Shown: positions 34,591-51,735, counted from the stretch's first letter. The stretch is DNA of 64,000 nucleotides from Deinococcus planocerae (GCF_002869765.1 NZ_PNOR01000020.1:1-64000); one strand, 5' to 3'. Program-made: numbers and translations. Notes: generated from the sequence alone by a model not told the origin.

Positions 34591-35361
34591 ATGAACGTCC
34601 CCATTCCATCCTCGCCCCTCCCCGCGTCCGAGCCCGGCCTGAGTCCCCGTGACATCCGCTACCAGGAGTTCCCCAGCCGCCTCCAGGGCCTCGACCGCGC
34701 GAGCGTGCGCGCCTTCCTGGGCCGGGTGGCCGACGGGCTGGAGAGCCTGCTCAAGGAACGCCAGGTCCTGCAAGGCCGCCTCGCCGCGCTGGAGACCGAG
34801 CTGGAGGAACGCCGCGAGGCCGAGGACGCCATCCGCCGGGCGGTGGTCGCCGCCGAGAACATGGGGCGCGACCTGCGAGAGGCGGCGGGGCGGGAGGGCG
34901 AGGCCTTGATCGAGCAGGCCCAGGCCCGGCGCGAGGCCATCGACCGTGAGGCGGAGGCCCGCGCCGCCGAGCTGACGGCCCGGCACCGCGCCCGCCTGAG
35001 CGAGCTGGAAGACGAGTTCCGGGGGCGGCGCGCGGAGTTGGAGCGCGAGCACCACGCCCTCACGCTGGAGCGCGACCGGGCGCACGCCGAGCGCACCGTC
35101 TACCTGGAGAGGGCCTACAGCGAGCGCCACGCCGACCTCACCGCCCGCCTGAGCGCCGCCCGGGGCGAGTACCTGCAATTCGTGGCCCAGTACCGCGCCC
35201 TCGTCCACGCCTTCGCGGAGATGAGCACCCGCCACCTCCCCAACGCGGACGACCCGGCCCTGCCCGCCGGGGCCCCCCTCGACCTCCACGCCCGCGCCGT
35301 CCCCCTCCCCGAGGAGCACGAGACGGCCCACGACTCCCGGGCGGAGGCCCAACCGTCGTAG
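34591..35361 (+). CDS. divIVA: DivIVA-like cell division/polarity protein
   Basis: A protein of 256 residues. The N-terminal DivIVA domain reads [20 protein letters not shown] then [19 protein letters not shown], with the membrane-binding loop around residue 27. A long coiled coil (about 55-210) rich in Glu, Arg and Ala follows, then a Pro-rich tail. DivIVA recognises curved membrane at septa and poles. Pairing with yggS supports the call. Confidence 0.9.
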   Translation: MNVPIPSSPLPASEPGLSPRDIRYQEFPSRLQGLDRASVRAFLGRVADGLESLLKERQVLQGRLAALETELEERREAEDAIRRAVVAAENMGRDLREAAGREGEALIEQAQARREAIDREAEARAAELTARHRARLSELEDEFRGRRAELEREHHALTLERDRAHAERTVYLERAYSERHADLTARLSAARGEYLQFVAQYRALVHAFAEMSTRHLPNADDPALPAGAPLDLHARAVPLPEEHETAHDSRAEAQPS

Positions 35362-35453
35362 CCCCCTTCTCAGGCGTCCACGCGCCGCGCCCGGAACCGG
35401 GCGTTTCTCTTGACTGAGGACCAGGCGTTTCCTGGCTTTGAGTGAGCGGTTTC

Positions 35454-35540
35454 GTGGGTCACACGTCCCCTCTCCCGTTGCTTCGCGGACGCCCTCTGCT
35501 CCGCAGCTCTCCGAGTCACCCGCAAGGGGCGAGGGTCAAC
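35454..35540 (-). repeat. Dispersed intergenic repeat, family B, copy 2 (inverted)
   Basis: Read on the minus strand it begins GACCCTCGCCCCTTGCGGG and ends GGACGTGTGACCCAC, like copy 1, but has an extra internal segment GACTCGGAGAGCTGCGGAGC that copy 3 also carries. It fills most of the gap after divIVA. Confidence 0.75.
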
Positions 35541-35604
35541 AACCTTCGGCCAGCGGCAATTTCCACCTTCCTTGGCTGACCCGGTAGGGTGAATCTGGTC
35601 AAGA

Positions 35605-36027
35605 TCAAAGCCTGGCCCAGAACCGCTCGACTGGAACGCCTGGGCTCAGCCACACCAGGGCCACGCGCGCGCCCATCCCCCACAGCACCGCCGCCTGCCC
35701 GAACTCGCGGCCCCAATCTGTCGCCTGCCGCAACGTCGCGCCGGGGACGATGAGCGCCTCCTCCTCCCACTCGCCCTCGCCGTTGAGGGCCGGGAGGGGG
35801 GAGAGACCCGCCGCCGTGACCCGGGCCAGCAGGTCGGCCCCCGCCCGCGCGTTGTCCTCGTTCCTGGCCCGCCGCCCGCCCGGATTCCACGCGGTGACGA
35901 CGGCCCAGCGTTCCCGTGCCCAGGAGGGAGCCGGCCCGCGTGCCTCCGAGAGCCGGAAGCGTTCGCCCGGAGTGCCGTACGTCGTGGCGAGGAAGGCCGC
36001 CCGCTGTGCCGGGTCCCCCCCGATCAC
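35605..36027 (-). CDS. DUF3293-type protein
   Basis: A protein of 140 residues. [40 protein letters not shown] and [12 protein letters not shown] fit the DUF3293 pattern; function unknown. The GTG at 36027 overlaps the previous stop (GTGA). Last gene of the truD operon. The longer frame to 36240 is antisense noise. Confidence 0.75.
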   Translation of the reverse strand: MIGGDPAQRAAFLATTYGTPGERFRLSEARGPAPSWARERWAVVTAWNPGGRRARNEDNARAGADLLARVTAAGLSPLPALNGEGEWEEEALIVPGATLRQATDWGREFGQAAVLWGMGARVALVWLSPGVPVERFWARL

Positions 36028-36391
36028 GGACGGCGGACGGCGGCGTCCACGTTCAGCAGGCCCGCGCCCCGGAATTGCAGGGTGAGCTTCACGCGCTGCC
36101 CCGGCGGGAAGCTGCCTCCCAGCGCCACCCGGTACGGCGTGTCCCCGTTCACGAGGAGCGTGCCCTGGACAGGGATGGAGGAGACGGCCACGCACAGCGG
36201 CGCGCATCTCAGGAGCCGGGCGCGGCCCTGGGGGCTCCACACCCCGCTCAGCTCGTCCGCCCCCGCCGCCGTGACCCGGCCCTCCAGCACCGCCCCCGCG
36301 AAGGCCGGGCGCAGCGTCACCTCCGCCGTGGGTGACCGCGCCGCCAGCCCCGCGCCCAGGGCGGCGAGCAGGGCGAGGGGAAGGGCCCGCC

Positions 36392-36395
<4 letters not shown>
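36024..36395 (-). CDS. Small secreted or periplasmic protein
   Basis: A protein of 123 residues with a signal peptide ([20 protein letters not shown]) and a beta-rich remainder containing two Cys close together ([13 protein letters not shown]), which may form a disulfide. No family recognised. Its ATG overlaps the truD stop (ATGA). Confidence 0.7.
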
Positions 36396-37474
<1,079 letters not shown>

Positions 37475-37536
37475 ACGCCGGGGCGGGGAAGGGGGTCCAG
37501 TCTCGGGCGGTCAGGTGGAGAGGGCGGCTGTTTTGC

Positions 37537-37557
37537 TCCTCCCCCTTGAGGGGAGGA
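37537..37557 (-). terminator. Hairpin after the membrane-protein gene
   Basis: An inverted repeat CTCCTCCCC...GGGGAGGA lies about 40 bases past the stop at 37596. The same motif occurs in the family-C repeats and near 58090, so it may be a repeat fragment serving as a terminator. Confidence 0.4.
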
Positions 37558-37595
37558 ACTGAACGGCGCTGGGTCTGCTCCCTCTTTACCAGTCT

Positions 37596-38390
37596 TCAGT
37601 TCAGCACCCGCATGTCCGCATAGGCGGGCGGCGTCCAGTCCGCGCTGAAGAGCCTGGCCTCGGCCCCCCCGCCCCGCCCCTCGGGCACGTACCACACGCG
37701 CACGCCGCCCGCGCGCTCGCCCAGCGGCAGGAGGGCGCTTTGCCCGGCGGCGAGGCGGTTGAGGGGCAAGCCGCCCTCGTCGCGCACGCGTAGCCAGGCG
37801 TTCACACCGGAAGGAGACCAGCCCGCCACCCGCACCGGACCGCTCGACACGTTCACCAGGCGCGCGCCCCGCTCGGTCAGGGTCACGCTGAGGTCGGGCC
37901 ACTCGGGCTGGCGCACCCGCCCGAAGCGGACCTCCAGCCCCGGCAGCCGGGGGGCTGCGCGCCCCGCCGGGAACAGCCCCGCCGCGAGCAGCCCGCCCAG
38001 CCCCGCCAGCAGCGCGGCGAGCGCGGCGGTGACAGACGCCCCGCCGCCCCCCTGCACGGCGACGAGGCCGAGCAGGGTCAGGCCGCTCAGCAGGAAGGTC
38101 AGCGGCCACGCCCAGCCGGGCCGCTCCCGGGTGGGGCGGAAAGCACCCGGCCAGAACTCCGCGAGCAGCAGCAGGGCCGCCCCCACCCCGAAGAGGGCGG
38201 GCACGTCGGTCAGCGGGGTCAGCCACAGCAGCGCGAGGCCGGGCACCGCCCACCACGCCGCGCGCGGCACCCACCGCCGCCTCGCCTCGCCCGCCACCCG
38301 CCACAGCCAGTACGCCGCGATCAGACCCAGCACCAGCGCGTAGAGCGGCGTCAGGCGCGAGATGGGCGCGAGGGTCAGCCAGTCGTCCAC
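37596..38390 (-). CDS. Membrane protein cotranscribed with moaB
   Basis: A protein of 264 residues. Five hydrophobic segments in the first 150 residues (LYALVLGLIAAYWLW, WWAVPGLALLWL, FGVGAALLLLAEFW, LTFLLSGLTLLGLVAV, LAALLAGLGGLLAAGLF) precede a soluble beta-rich domain of about 110 residues. No family recognised. GTG start 4 bases after the moaB stop. Confidence 0.75.
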   Translation of the reverse strand: MDDWLTLAPISRLTPLYALVLGLIAAYWLWRVAGEARRRWVPRAAWWAVPGLALLWLTPLTDVPALFGVGAALLLLAEFWPGAFRPTRERPGWAWPLTFLLSGLTLLGLVAVQGGGGASVTAALAALLAGLGGLLAAGLFPAGRAAPRLPGLEVRFGRVRQPEWPDLSVTLTERGARLVNVSSGPVRVAGWSPSGVNAWLRVRDEGGLPLNRLAAGQSALLPLGERAGGVRVWYVPEGRGGGAEARLFSADWTPPAYADMRVLN

Positions 38391-38394
38391 GGCC

Positions 38395-38967
38395 TCAGCT
38401 CCCCCCTCCGGGCTGCCCCCCCGGCTGGCCGTGCCGCGCGACCTCGAAGGCGAGGTGGCCGAGTTCGTCCCGGAGGAGTCCCGTCCAGGCGGTCTGCACG
38501 GCGTTGAGGCTGCCGGGCAGGGCGAAGAGGAGCGTGCCCCCCGCCAGCCCCCCCACCGCCCGCGAGAGCATCGCCGCGCCGCCGACCTCGCGGTAGGAGA
38601 GCATCCGGAAAAGTTCCCCGAACCCCGGCATCGGCTTGGTGAGCAGCGACTCCACGACCGGAATCGTCACGTCCCGCCCGGTGATGCCCGTGCCGCCGCT
38701 GGAGATCACCACCACCGCGCCCTGCATCAGCTCGCCCAGGGCCCGGCGAATCTCGTCGGCCTCGTCGGGCACGACGCGGTAGCCTGTGACCTCGTGCCCG
38801 TGTGCGCGCAACTCCGAGAGCAGGTAGGCGCCGCTCGTGTCGGTTTCGGGGGTGCGCGTGTCGCTCACGGTGAGCACGGCGGCCCGCACGGATCTCGGCG
38901 CGGCCCCGTGGTGCTCGGTGGGGGGGTGCTCGGTGGGCGGCGGGTGGGGGGCGGGGGCGTCCGTCAT
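38395..38967 (-). CDS. moaB: Molybdenum cofactor biosynthesis protein MoaB/Mog
   Basis: A protein of 190 residues. The MoaB fold starts at about residue 27 ([20 protein letters not shown]) and includes [20 protein letters not shown] and [19 protein letters not shown]. It adenylates molybdopterin. The Pro/His-rich first 25 residues are not conserved in the family. ATG at 38967 follows a -10 box TATCGT (38975-38980) by 7 bases: leaderless. Confidence 0.93.
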   Translation of the reverse strand: MTDAPAPHPPPTEHPPTEHHGAAPRSVRAAVLTVSDTRTPETDTSGAYLLSELRAHGHEVTGYRVVPDEADEIRRALGELMQGAVVVISSGGTGITGRDVTIPVVESLLTKPMPGFGELFRMLSYREVGGAAMLSRAVGGLAGGTLLFALPGSLNAVQTAWTGLLRDELGHLAFEVARHGQPGGQPGGGS

Positions 38968-39070
38968 GTTCGGCACGATACGCCGGGGAGGGGCGGGGGC
39001 GGGGTGGACCACTTCACCGTGCGGCCCCCGCGGCCCGGGCCCCCTCCCTGTGGCCCGTATACTTGACCGC

Positions 39071-40624
39071 GTGAAGCCCATCGGCCCCTACGTCGCCGCA
39101 CGTGACCTGACGGGCGACCTGCCCGGGGGTGAGGTGCGGACCCTCCGCGCCACCGACCGCCTCACCGGGATGCCGGTCTTGCTCCACGTGCTGGACCAGG
39201 CCGTGGCCCTGCCGGCGCTGCCCCACGACCCGGCCCTGCTCCCCTTCACCGACTCGGGCGTGGACGGCGAGGCCGTCTACCTCGCCACCGAACTGCCCCC
39301 CCACGCCGTTCCCGCCGCCGACCCCCTGCTCGCCGCACGCGGGGCGCTCGCCGGGCTGGCGGCCCTGCACGAGGCGGGTCTCACCCACGGCGGGGTGGGG
39401 CCCGCGCAACTGTGGAGCGTCGACGGTCGCGTGGCCCTCGCCGGGGCCGGGCTGCCGTGGGCCCGGGGCAAAGCGCCGGGGGACGACCTGCGCGACCTCG
39501 CCGCCACCCTGGAGACGCTCGGGGGCCTTCCCGCGCCGCTAAGGGGCGCCCCCGAGACCCTCTCCGCCCGCGACCTCCTGGCTCGGCTGGGGCACCCCGC
39601 CGCCCCCGCCCACCACGGGACCTCCATCCTGCCGGGCGAGACGGACCCGGACGAGGCGGCGCCGGAGGAGCCCGTCCCCTCTGGCCGCCGGCTCGGCCAG
39701 GGCCGCGTCGGTTGGAAGGTGCCGGCCCTGGGCCGCGCGTCCGGGCCGGGCGGGGATGACCGGGCCGGCCCGGAGCCCGGGACCGCGCAGGGGCCCGCCG
39801 CCCTGCCCGTGGTCGAGCCGCTCGCGCCCGAGGTGCCCGGGGGGAGCCGCGGCGGCCAAGGCGCCGAGCCGCCTGTCCGGGAGGGCCCCGCGACGCGGGG
39901 GGAACCCTCCGCCGCGCCCGCCCGCGAGGTCGCCCTGGTCCCCCCGCCCCGGGTGGACATCGACCTCGGGGCCGCCGACCTGGAGGCGCTCGCCGCCGAT
40001 CAGGAGGACCTGGCCTCGGTGCGGGAGAGCCTGCGCGAGACGGCGGGCCTGCCGCCCGAGCCCGACTCGCTCATCGCCGCCGCGATCCGCAGCCAGGCGG
40101 GGGAGCGTCCCCGCCCGGGCGCGGCGCCGGGTGGGGGGGCCACCCCCCGGCGCGTGGTGGACAAGCCCATCCGCATCGGTTGGGAGGACGACCACTCGTG
40201 GCGGGTGGTCCGAGGCGGGCAGAGCGCCCCCGCTCGCCCCGCCCGGAACGTGCCGCGCTGGCTGGGGCCCGCCCTGGCGCTGGGGGCCCTGCTCCTGATC
40301 GTGGCGCTGGTGTGGGCGCTGATCGCCGGACGGGCCACCCGCACTGGGGTCGCTGCCCCCCAGGCGCGGGTGGCGCAGGCCTGCTGCGACGTGCGCTTTA
40401 CCGTGCGCGGCGGGGCGGGCGTGCCCGTGCGCCTGAGCATCGTCTCGGCCCCCGAGGGGTCGGGGGTGCCCTCCGGGGCGGCGGTCGGCACCGTGCCCGG
40501 CTCCGTGCGCCTCCCCGGCCCCGGCACCTACACCCTGCGCGTCGTCGCCGAGGGCTACACCCCGGGCACCGTCACCATCACCGCCCCGAGTTCGCAGCCT
40601 ATCGCCATCGACCTGGGCCTGTGA
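39071..40624 (+). CDS. Membrane-anchored pseudokinase with PEGA-like domain
   Basis: A protein of 517 residues. Residues 1-165 follow the order of a bacterial Ser/Thr kinase ([53 protein letters not shown]) but have no Gly-rich loop or VAIK Lys, the HRD-x-K-x-x-N loop is replaced by [11 protein letters not shown], and DFG by AGAGLP. A disordered linker, a membrane span at about 397-419 ([19 protein letters not shown]) and a PEGA-like beta domain ([18 protein letters not shown]) follow. Probably an envelope sensor or scaffold. GTG follows -10 box TATACT (39058-39063) by 7 bases. It precedes guaA by 37 bases. Confidence 0.75.
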   Translation: MKPIGPYVAARDLTGDLPGGEVRTLRATDRLTGMPVLLHVLDQAVALPALPHDPALLPFTDSGVDGEAVYLATELPPHAVPAADPLLAARGALAGLAALHEAGLTHGGVGPAQLWSVDGRVALAGAGLPWARGKAPGDDLRDLAATLETLGGLPAPLRGAPETLSARDLLARLGHPAAPAHHGTSILPGETDPDEAAPEEPVPSGRRLGQGRVGWKVPALGRASGPGGDDRAGPEPGTAQGPAALPVVEPLAPEVPGGSRGGQGAEPPVREGPATRGEPSAAPAREVALVPPPRVDIDLGAADLEALAADQEDLASVRESLRETAGLPPEPDSLIAAAIRSQAGERPRPGAAPGGGATPRRVVDKPIRIGWEDDHSWRVVRGGQSAPARPARNVPRWLGPALALGALLLIVALVWALIAGRATRTGVAAPQARVAQACCDVRFTVRGGAGVPVRLSIVSAPEGSGVPSGAAVGTVPGSVRLPGPGTYTLRVVAEGYTPGTVTITAPSSQPIAIDLGL

Positions 40625-40661
40625 CCGGGTTTCCCGGCGCCCCCGTGAGAGAATCGGCCCC

Positions 40662-42194
<1,533 letters not shown>

Positions 42195-42265
42195 GGCGGG
42201 GTTCGAGGCAGTCGGAGGGCTGGAAACGCACGGTCAGAAGGATTGTGGTCCGATTCGAAGGGTGG

Positions 42266-42886
42266 ATGGCGCGGCAGTTCGGTCACCCGGCAGGAGCGTT
42301 CGGTGGGCTGATCGGACTCCTCATGGACTGGGAAAATCGCCAGCTCAATCACTTGGTTTACAGTCAGCTCGCGCTCACGGGCCATGAGCGCATTTTGGAG
42401 ATCGGCTTTGGGACTGGGCGGACGCTCGCACGCATCGCTGGGAAGATTCCGCAGGGATTCGTGGCTGGCATCGATCCTTCCGAATCGATGGTCACGAGCG
42501 CTCGCCGTCGGTGCCGACGTTGGATTCGTGCGGGCCGGGCCGAGGTCCGTCAGGGTGAGGTCTCGGTGCTTCCTTACGGGGATGGATGCTTTGATGCCGT
42601 TTTGTCCGTCAACACCGTCTACTTCTGGCCTGACCCTGAACGGGCACTGTCTGAGATTCACCGTGTGTTGAAGCCGGGTGGGCGCCTTCTGCTCGGGTAC
42701 CATCCGGCGGCGGGCCTGAAAAATAAGGGCCTGGAGCAGTATGGCTTCCGGTTGTACTCCGAGGGGGCGCTGGACGCGCTGCTTCGTGAGAGGGGGTTCG
42801 CGTCCATCCGCCATACCCACGGCACCGGCACCCCCTATGGCGCTATATGCACCCGCGCATACCGCGGACCAGCTCAAGCTGATTAG
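42266..42886 (+). CDS. Class I SAM-dependent methyltransferase
   Basis: A protein of 206 residues: motif I ILEIGFGTGRTLARI, GIDPSESMV, VLPYGDGCFDAVLSVNTVYF and LKPGGRLLLGYHP. It resembles UbiE/COG2226-type methyltransferases; substrate unknown. A GTG at 42191 overlapping the guaA stop is an alternative start, but its codons look non-coding, and AAGGGTGG precedes the ATG at 42266. GC content is visibly lower than in guaA, suggesting transfer. Confidence 0.85.
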   Translation: MARQFGHPAGAFGGLIGLLMDWENRQLNHLVYSQLALTGHERILEIGFGTGRTLARIAGKIPQGFVAGIDPSESMVTSARRRCRRWIRAGRAEVRQGEVSVLPYGDGCFDAVLSVNTVYFWPDPERALSEIHRVLKPGGRLLLGYHPAAGLKNKGLEQYGFRLYSEGALDALLRERGFASIRHTHGTGTPYGAICTRAYRGPAQAD

Positions 42887-43017
42887 TGGATTGAGGTTTC
42901 GTCAGGTCGTCACCCAACATGGGCAGGACGGCGCAGATGATTTGTCGAGTCGTTTTTGACATCATCAGCAATTCGCTTGTCACAGGTGGGTGTAAAGAGC
43001 CATCGCCCCCGAATACC

Positions 43018-43281
43018 CTAGTCCAGCCCGAGGTCGGTGACGGGCTCGCCCTCGAACAGCACCCCCAGCGCGGCGGCGCGGTCGTGGTCATATTGGGTCA
43101 GGTCCTCCGGGAAGGTCTTGCCCGGCTTCATGGAGAGGTACAGCGTGCCGTGGCGAAAGCCCATGCGGGTATGCCCACCCAGCGTTTCTCCCAGCAGCCA
43201 GGGCGTGCCGTGGGGAGGCAGGGGCCGCGTGTATTTCTCTCCGGTCGCGAGCAGTTCCAAACGGGTCGGCGTCTCTGCCAT
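43018..43281 (-). CDS. Hypothetical protein, 87 residues
   Basis: Reads MAETPTRLELLATGEKYTRP and later LGETLGGHTRMGFRHGTLYL, KPGKTFPEDLTQYDHDRAAA. Soluble, no known motif seen. Codon use is GC-rich at third positions, which supports coding. The upstream frame to 43452 is not needed. Confidence 0.6.
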   Translation of the reverse strand: MAETPTRLELLATGEKYTRPLPPHGTPWLLGETLGGHTRMGFRHGTLYLSMKPGKTFPEDLTQYDHDRAAALGVLFEGEPVTDLGLD

Positions 43282-43379
43282 GATTAAGTTTGAATAAAGA
43301 TGCGGCGGAAGGGTATCCCCACGGTGGGGGAAGGGAGGCCCGAGCGGTGTGATGAGGCTTCCCAACCGACCGGGGAAGC

Positions 43380-43562
43380 TCACGGCAACACCTGCACGAA
43401 ATGCTCCACCGTCGAGAAGGAGTTGTAGAAATAGTGAAGCAACGAGCGCCACTCCTGGTACTCCGCACGTTCCTAAAAGCCCACCGTGTGGTTCTCCAGA
43501 GCCAACGCGGCACGCCCCAGTGGAGGGAAGCCCAGGGTCGGGTCTCTACCCGAACCCCTCAC
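43380..43562 (-). pseudogene. Possible gene remnant interrupted by a stop codon
   Basis: On the minus strand a frame reads DPTLGFPPLGRAALALENHT, a TAG, then ERAEYQEWRSLLHYFYNSFS and TVEHFVQVLP before TGA. The second part has protein-like composition unlike random GC-rich frames. The first part could start at a GTG overlapping the upstream stop (GTGA at 43559-43562). I recognise no family. Confidence 0.3.
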
Positions 43563-43885
43563 GCCGTCGTCTGATCCACCTGGGCGCTCTGGGAAGGCTC
43601 ATCTATACCGTGCGCCAGGATGAGGTGGCCGGTCGCCATCTGCTGCCGCAGTGGGCGAATCCGGGCGTACCCCTCCGAGTCGTACCAACCGCGGGCCTGC
43701 TCGGCAGAGGGAAAGGCGAGGACCACCACCCGTTCCGGCACCGTGCCTTCCAGCGCTTGGGGCTCGCCGCCGCGCACGAGAAACTGCCCACTGTAAGGTT
43801 CGAGGGTCGCAGAGACCTGCCGCGAGTAGGTGGGGTAGCCCTCCGGGTCCTGCACGTCGATCAGGCCGATCACGTAGACGGTCAT
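43559..43885 (-). CDS. DUF1330-family protein
   Basis: A protein of 108 residues with the ferredoxin-like DUF1330 pattern: YVIGLIDVQDPEGYPTYSRQ, GQFLVRGGEPQALEG, VVVLAFPSAEQARGWYDSEG. Function unknown. A strong Shine-Dalgarno (AGGAGG) 5 bases before the ATG fixes the start. Confidence 0.9.
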   Translation of the reverse strand: MTVYVIGLIDVQDPEGYPTYSRQVSATLEPYSGQFLVRGGEPQALEGTVPERVVVLAFPSAEQARGWYDSEGYARIRPLRQQMATGHLILAHGIDEPSQSAQVDQTTA

Positions 43886-44000
43886 GCTTCCTCCTGAACT
43901 TCGGGGCCAGACACCTGGGGTGAAACCGCATCTCAGCCGGTCTCTGCGCTTCTCAAAGGGCAACAGGCGGAGTTGCCCCCGCCCCCTGCCTTCTCCCCCA

Positions 44001-45551
<1,551 letters not shown>

Positions 45552-45586
45552 GTCGGGGCTCCTGGGGGCGCGAGGTCGGAGACGGA

Positions 45587-45620
45587 CAAAGAAAAGCCCC
45601 GGAGGGCGGTTCCTCCGGGG
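45587..45620 (-). terminator. leuA attenuator terminator hairpin
   Basis: CCCCGGAGG (45597-45605) and CCTCCGGGG (45612-45620) form a perfect 9-bp stem with a 6-base loop, followed on the minus strand by CTTTTCTTTG. It lies between the leucine leader peptide and leuA. Confidence 0.85.
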
Positions 45621-45661
45621 GTTCAGGCAAACCTCTTTGCCGCTCACTCCACCGGAGGAAC
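45609..45661 (-). promoter_or_regulatory. leuA antiterminator pairing region
   Basis: On the minus strand GTTCCTCCGG (45661-45652), just after the four Leu codons, is a perfect 10-base complement of CCGGAGGAAC (45618-45609), the 5' arm of the terminator. The two structures exclude each other, the hallmark of ribosome-controlled attenuation. Confidence 0.8.
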
Positions 45662-45691
45662 GCCAAGAAGAAGGAGGCCGAACGCTTTCAT
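45644..45691 (-). CDS. leuL: Leucine leader peptide
   Basis: The frame [15 protein letters not shown] has four consecutive Leu codons (CTC CTT CTT CTT). Stalling there when Leu-tRNA is scarce should favour the antiterminator and let RNA polymerase reach leuA. The ATG follows a -10 box TACCAT (45699-45704) by 7 bases, so the leader appears to be translated from a leaderless 5' end. An in-frame ATG at 45700 overlaps that -10 box. Confidence 0.8.
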   Translation of the reverse strand: MKAFGLLLLGVPPVE

Positions 45692-45698
45692 GGCTGGC

Positions 45699-45704
45699 AT
45701 GGTA
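45699..45704 (-). promoter_or_regulatory. -10 box of the leuL-leuA transcript
   Basis: TACCAT on the minus strand, 7 bases upstream of the leader-peptide ATG, with no room for a Shine-Dalgarno. No good -35 is visible. Confidence 0.6.
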
Positions 45705-45744
45705 ACGAGGGACACCCTGGCGGAAGGCGCAGGTGTCTAGACGC

Positions 45745-46755
<1,011 letters not shown>

Positions 46756-46819
46756 TGGGGGATTCTCCTACAGAGTGTGAGGTGGGGGGGAATGTGAGCT
46801 AGGGGAGGGGGCGGCGTAA

Positions 46820-46918
46820 ACCCCTCAGTCGCCTTCGGCGCCAGCTCCCCTCAAGGGGAGCCAGGGTGCTTTTTGGCTCCCTTTTCAGGGGAGCTGTCAG
46901 TGAAGCTGACTGAGGGGT
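46820..46918. repeat. Dispersed hairpin repeat, family C, copy 1 (ilvN-ilvC gap)
   Basis: Outer inverted repeat ACCCCTCAGTC (46820-46830) and GACTGAGGGGT (46908-46918) encloses inner stems built from AGCTCCCCT/AGGGGAGC. A related element lies at 63111-63210 between paaA and paaB. Could affect mRNA stability inside the operon. Confidence 0.75.
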
Positions 46919-46928
46919 CGCCCTCGAC

Positions 46929-47542
46929 TCAGAACAGATTCGGCACCCCTCCCGCCTGCGTCTCGCGCGCCTCGGCAGCCTCCACGACGGGCCTCAGCGT
47001 CTCCGTCTCCCCCTCGTGGTAGACGTGGCTGGGAATGTCGGCGTTCGAGCCGCGCGTCAGGGCCACCCGCCCCGTCCGCATCGTCTCGATGATGCCGAAG
47101 GGGCGCATCTGCTCGATAAAGGCCGTGATCTTGCCCTCGTCGCCCGTCACCTCGAAAGTCAGGGCGTGGCGGCCCACGTCCACGATGCGGGCGCGGAAGT
47201 CCTCGGCGATCTGGCGCACCTCCACCCGGCTTTCCGGCGTGATGGCGACCTTCACGAGCACGAGTTCGCGGTCCACGAACTTCTCCAGGCTGTGGTCGAT
47301 GATCTTCACCACGTCGTGAAGCTTTTCGAGCTGGCGCATCGCCTGTTCCACCACACCCCGGTCGCCCGTCACCACGAAGGTCATGCGGCTGAGGCCGGGG
47401 TGTTCGGTCGAGCCCACGCTGAGACTCCTGATGTTGTACCCGCGCCGCCCGAAGAGTGAGGTGATGCGGGTCAGCACGCGCGGCTCGTCGCGCACGAGGG
47501 CGGAGACGAGGTGGTCTTTCTGGCCGGGGTCGAAGGGGGCCG

Positions 47543-47546
<4 letters not shown>
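46929..47546 (-). CDS. ilvN: Acetolactate synthase small (regulatory) subunit
   Basis: A protein of 205 residues: N-terminal ACT domain (HLVSALVRDEPRVLTRITSL, FGRRGYNIRSLSVG) and a C-terminal domain with VTGDEGKITAFIEQMRPFGI. It binds valine for feedback control of IlvB. Its ATG overlaps the ilvB stop (ATGA). The 35-residue tail after the second domain is longer than usual. Confidence 0.96.
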
Positions 47547-49261
<1,715 letters not shown>

Positions 49262-49425
49262 GCGTTCCTCCTCACAGTCCCGCTCGTGGCCGACTCCAAA
49301 AGACGCGCGCCACGCTTCCCCGAAGGCGGCGCGGCGCGAAGTGACAGCCCCTGTCGGGCCGCTTCTCGTTGTCCTTGCTGTCCCCTGATCCCCATGCCTG
49401 ACCTCTCCTTTGCCCCCATTGAGAA

Positions 49426-49451
49426 CCCCCCGCCCTGTGGTCGGCGGGGGG
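49426..49451 (-). terminator. ilv attenuator-type hairpin
   Basis: CCCCCCGCC (49426-49434) and GGCGGGGGG (49443-49451) form a perfect 9-bp stem with an 8-base loop between the ilv leader peptide and ilvB. The following minus-strand tail (TTCTCAATG) is only weakly T-rich, so termination may be partial or Rho-aided. Confidence 0.6.
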
Positions 49452-49467
49452 GTGGCACGCGCTCGCG

Positions 49468-49496
49468 CTTAGCGGCCATCAACCCCCGGCGCTAAG
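49468..49496 (-). promoter_or_regulatory. Hairpin overlapping the end of the ilv leader ORF
   Basis: On the minus strand CTTAGCG (49496-49490, Leu10-Ser11 of the leader) pairs perfectly with CGCTAAG (49474-49468) past its stop. A ribosome stalled in the leader would disturb this 1:2-type hairpin, as expected for attenuation. Confidence 0.5.
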
Positions 49497-49523
49497 AAAT
49501 ACCACCACGAGAATGCGGCTCAT
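49479..49523 (-). CDS. ilvL: Branched-chain amino-acid leader peptide
   Basis: The frame MSRILVVVFLSAGG has Ile, Leu, three Val and another Leu within seven codons. It precedes ilvBN and a strong hairpin, the layout of ilv attenuators. The ATG lies 6 bases after a -10 box TAGGGT (49530-49535), so this leader too appears leaderless. Confidence 0.72.
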   Translation of the reverse strand: MSRILVVVFLSAGG

Positions 49524-49529
49524 GGGTTC

Positions 49530-49535
49530 ACCCTA
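49530..49535 (-). promoter_or_regulatory. -10 box of the ilvL-ilvBN transcript
   Basis: TAGGGT on the minus strand, 6 bases before the ilvL ATG. No convincing -35. Confidence 0.55.
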
Positions 49536-49724
49536 CGGCGCGGGCAGGGGAAGGATCAAGGCGCGTCTAGATGAGGCGGGCGGTACGGGACAGGGAACAG
49601 ACGGGCGTTCGGGAAAGGGTGGCTCCGGTCAGGACGAAGGGCGCCGCATCCCCTCGTGACCCTGAACGGGGAGAGTCCTGCGGGCCAGCACGGGTGTCCG
49701 CGGACCTTTTGCCCACCCCCACAG

Positions 49725-49756
49725 CAAAAGCGCCCCCACCACTCGGGCAGGGGCAC
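49725..49756 (-). terminator. Terminator of the DEAD-box helicase gene
   Basis: On the minus strand GTGCCCC (49756-49750) pairs with GGGGCGC (49736-49730), one wobble, followed by TTTTG. Confidence 0.65.
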
Positions 49757-49772
49757 GACCTGAAAAGTTGCT

Positions 49773-51594
<1,822 letters not shown>

Positions 51595-51706
51595 GGGAAA
51601 GCACGACCCCAGTGACCAGCAAACGCCTCAATCGGCATCCAGCATGTCCTGAAAGTGGGGGCACCTTCCAGCCGCCGGGCACATCCCGAGCGGCGCACGA
51701 AGAGAA

Positions 51707-51735
51707 AGTGTACACGGTACGCTTGGGAAAATCAA
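51707..51735 (-). promoter_or_regulatory. Promoter of the DEAD-box helicase
   Basis: -35 TTGATT (51735-51730) and -10 TACACT (51712-51707) with a 17-base spacer, minus strand. The predicted transcript has a 5' UTR of about 120 bases before the ATG at 51581. Confidence 0.65.
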
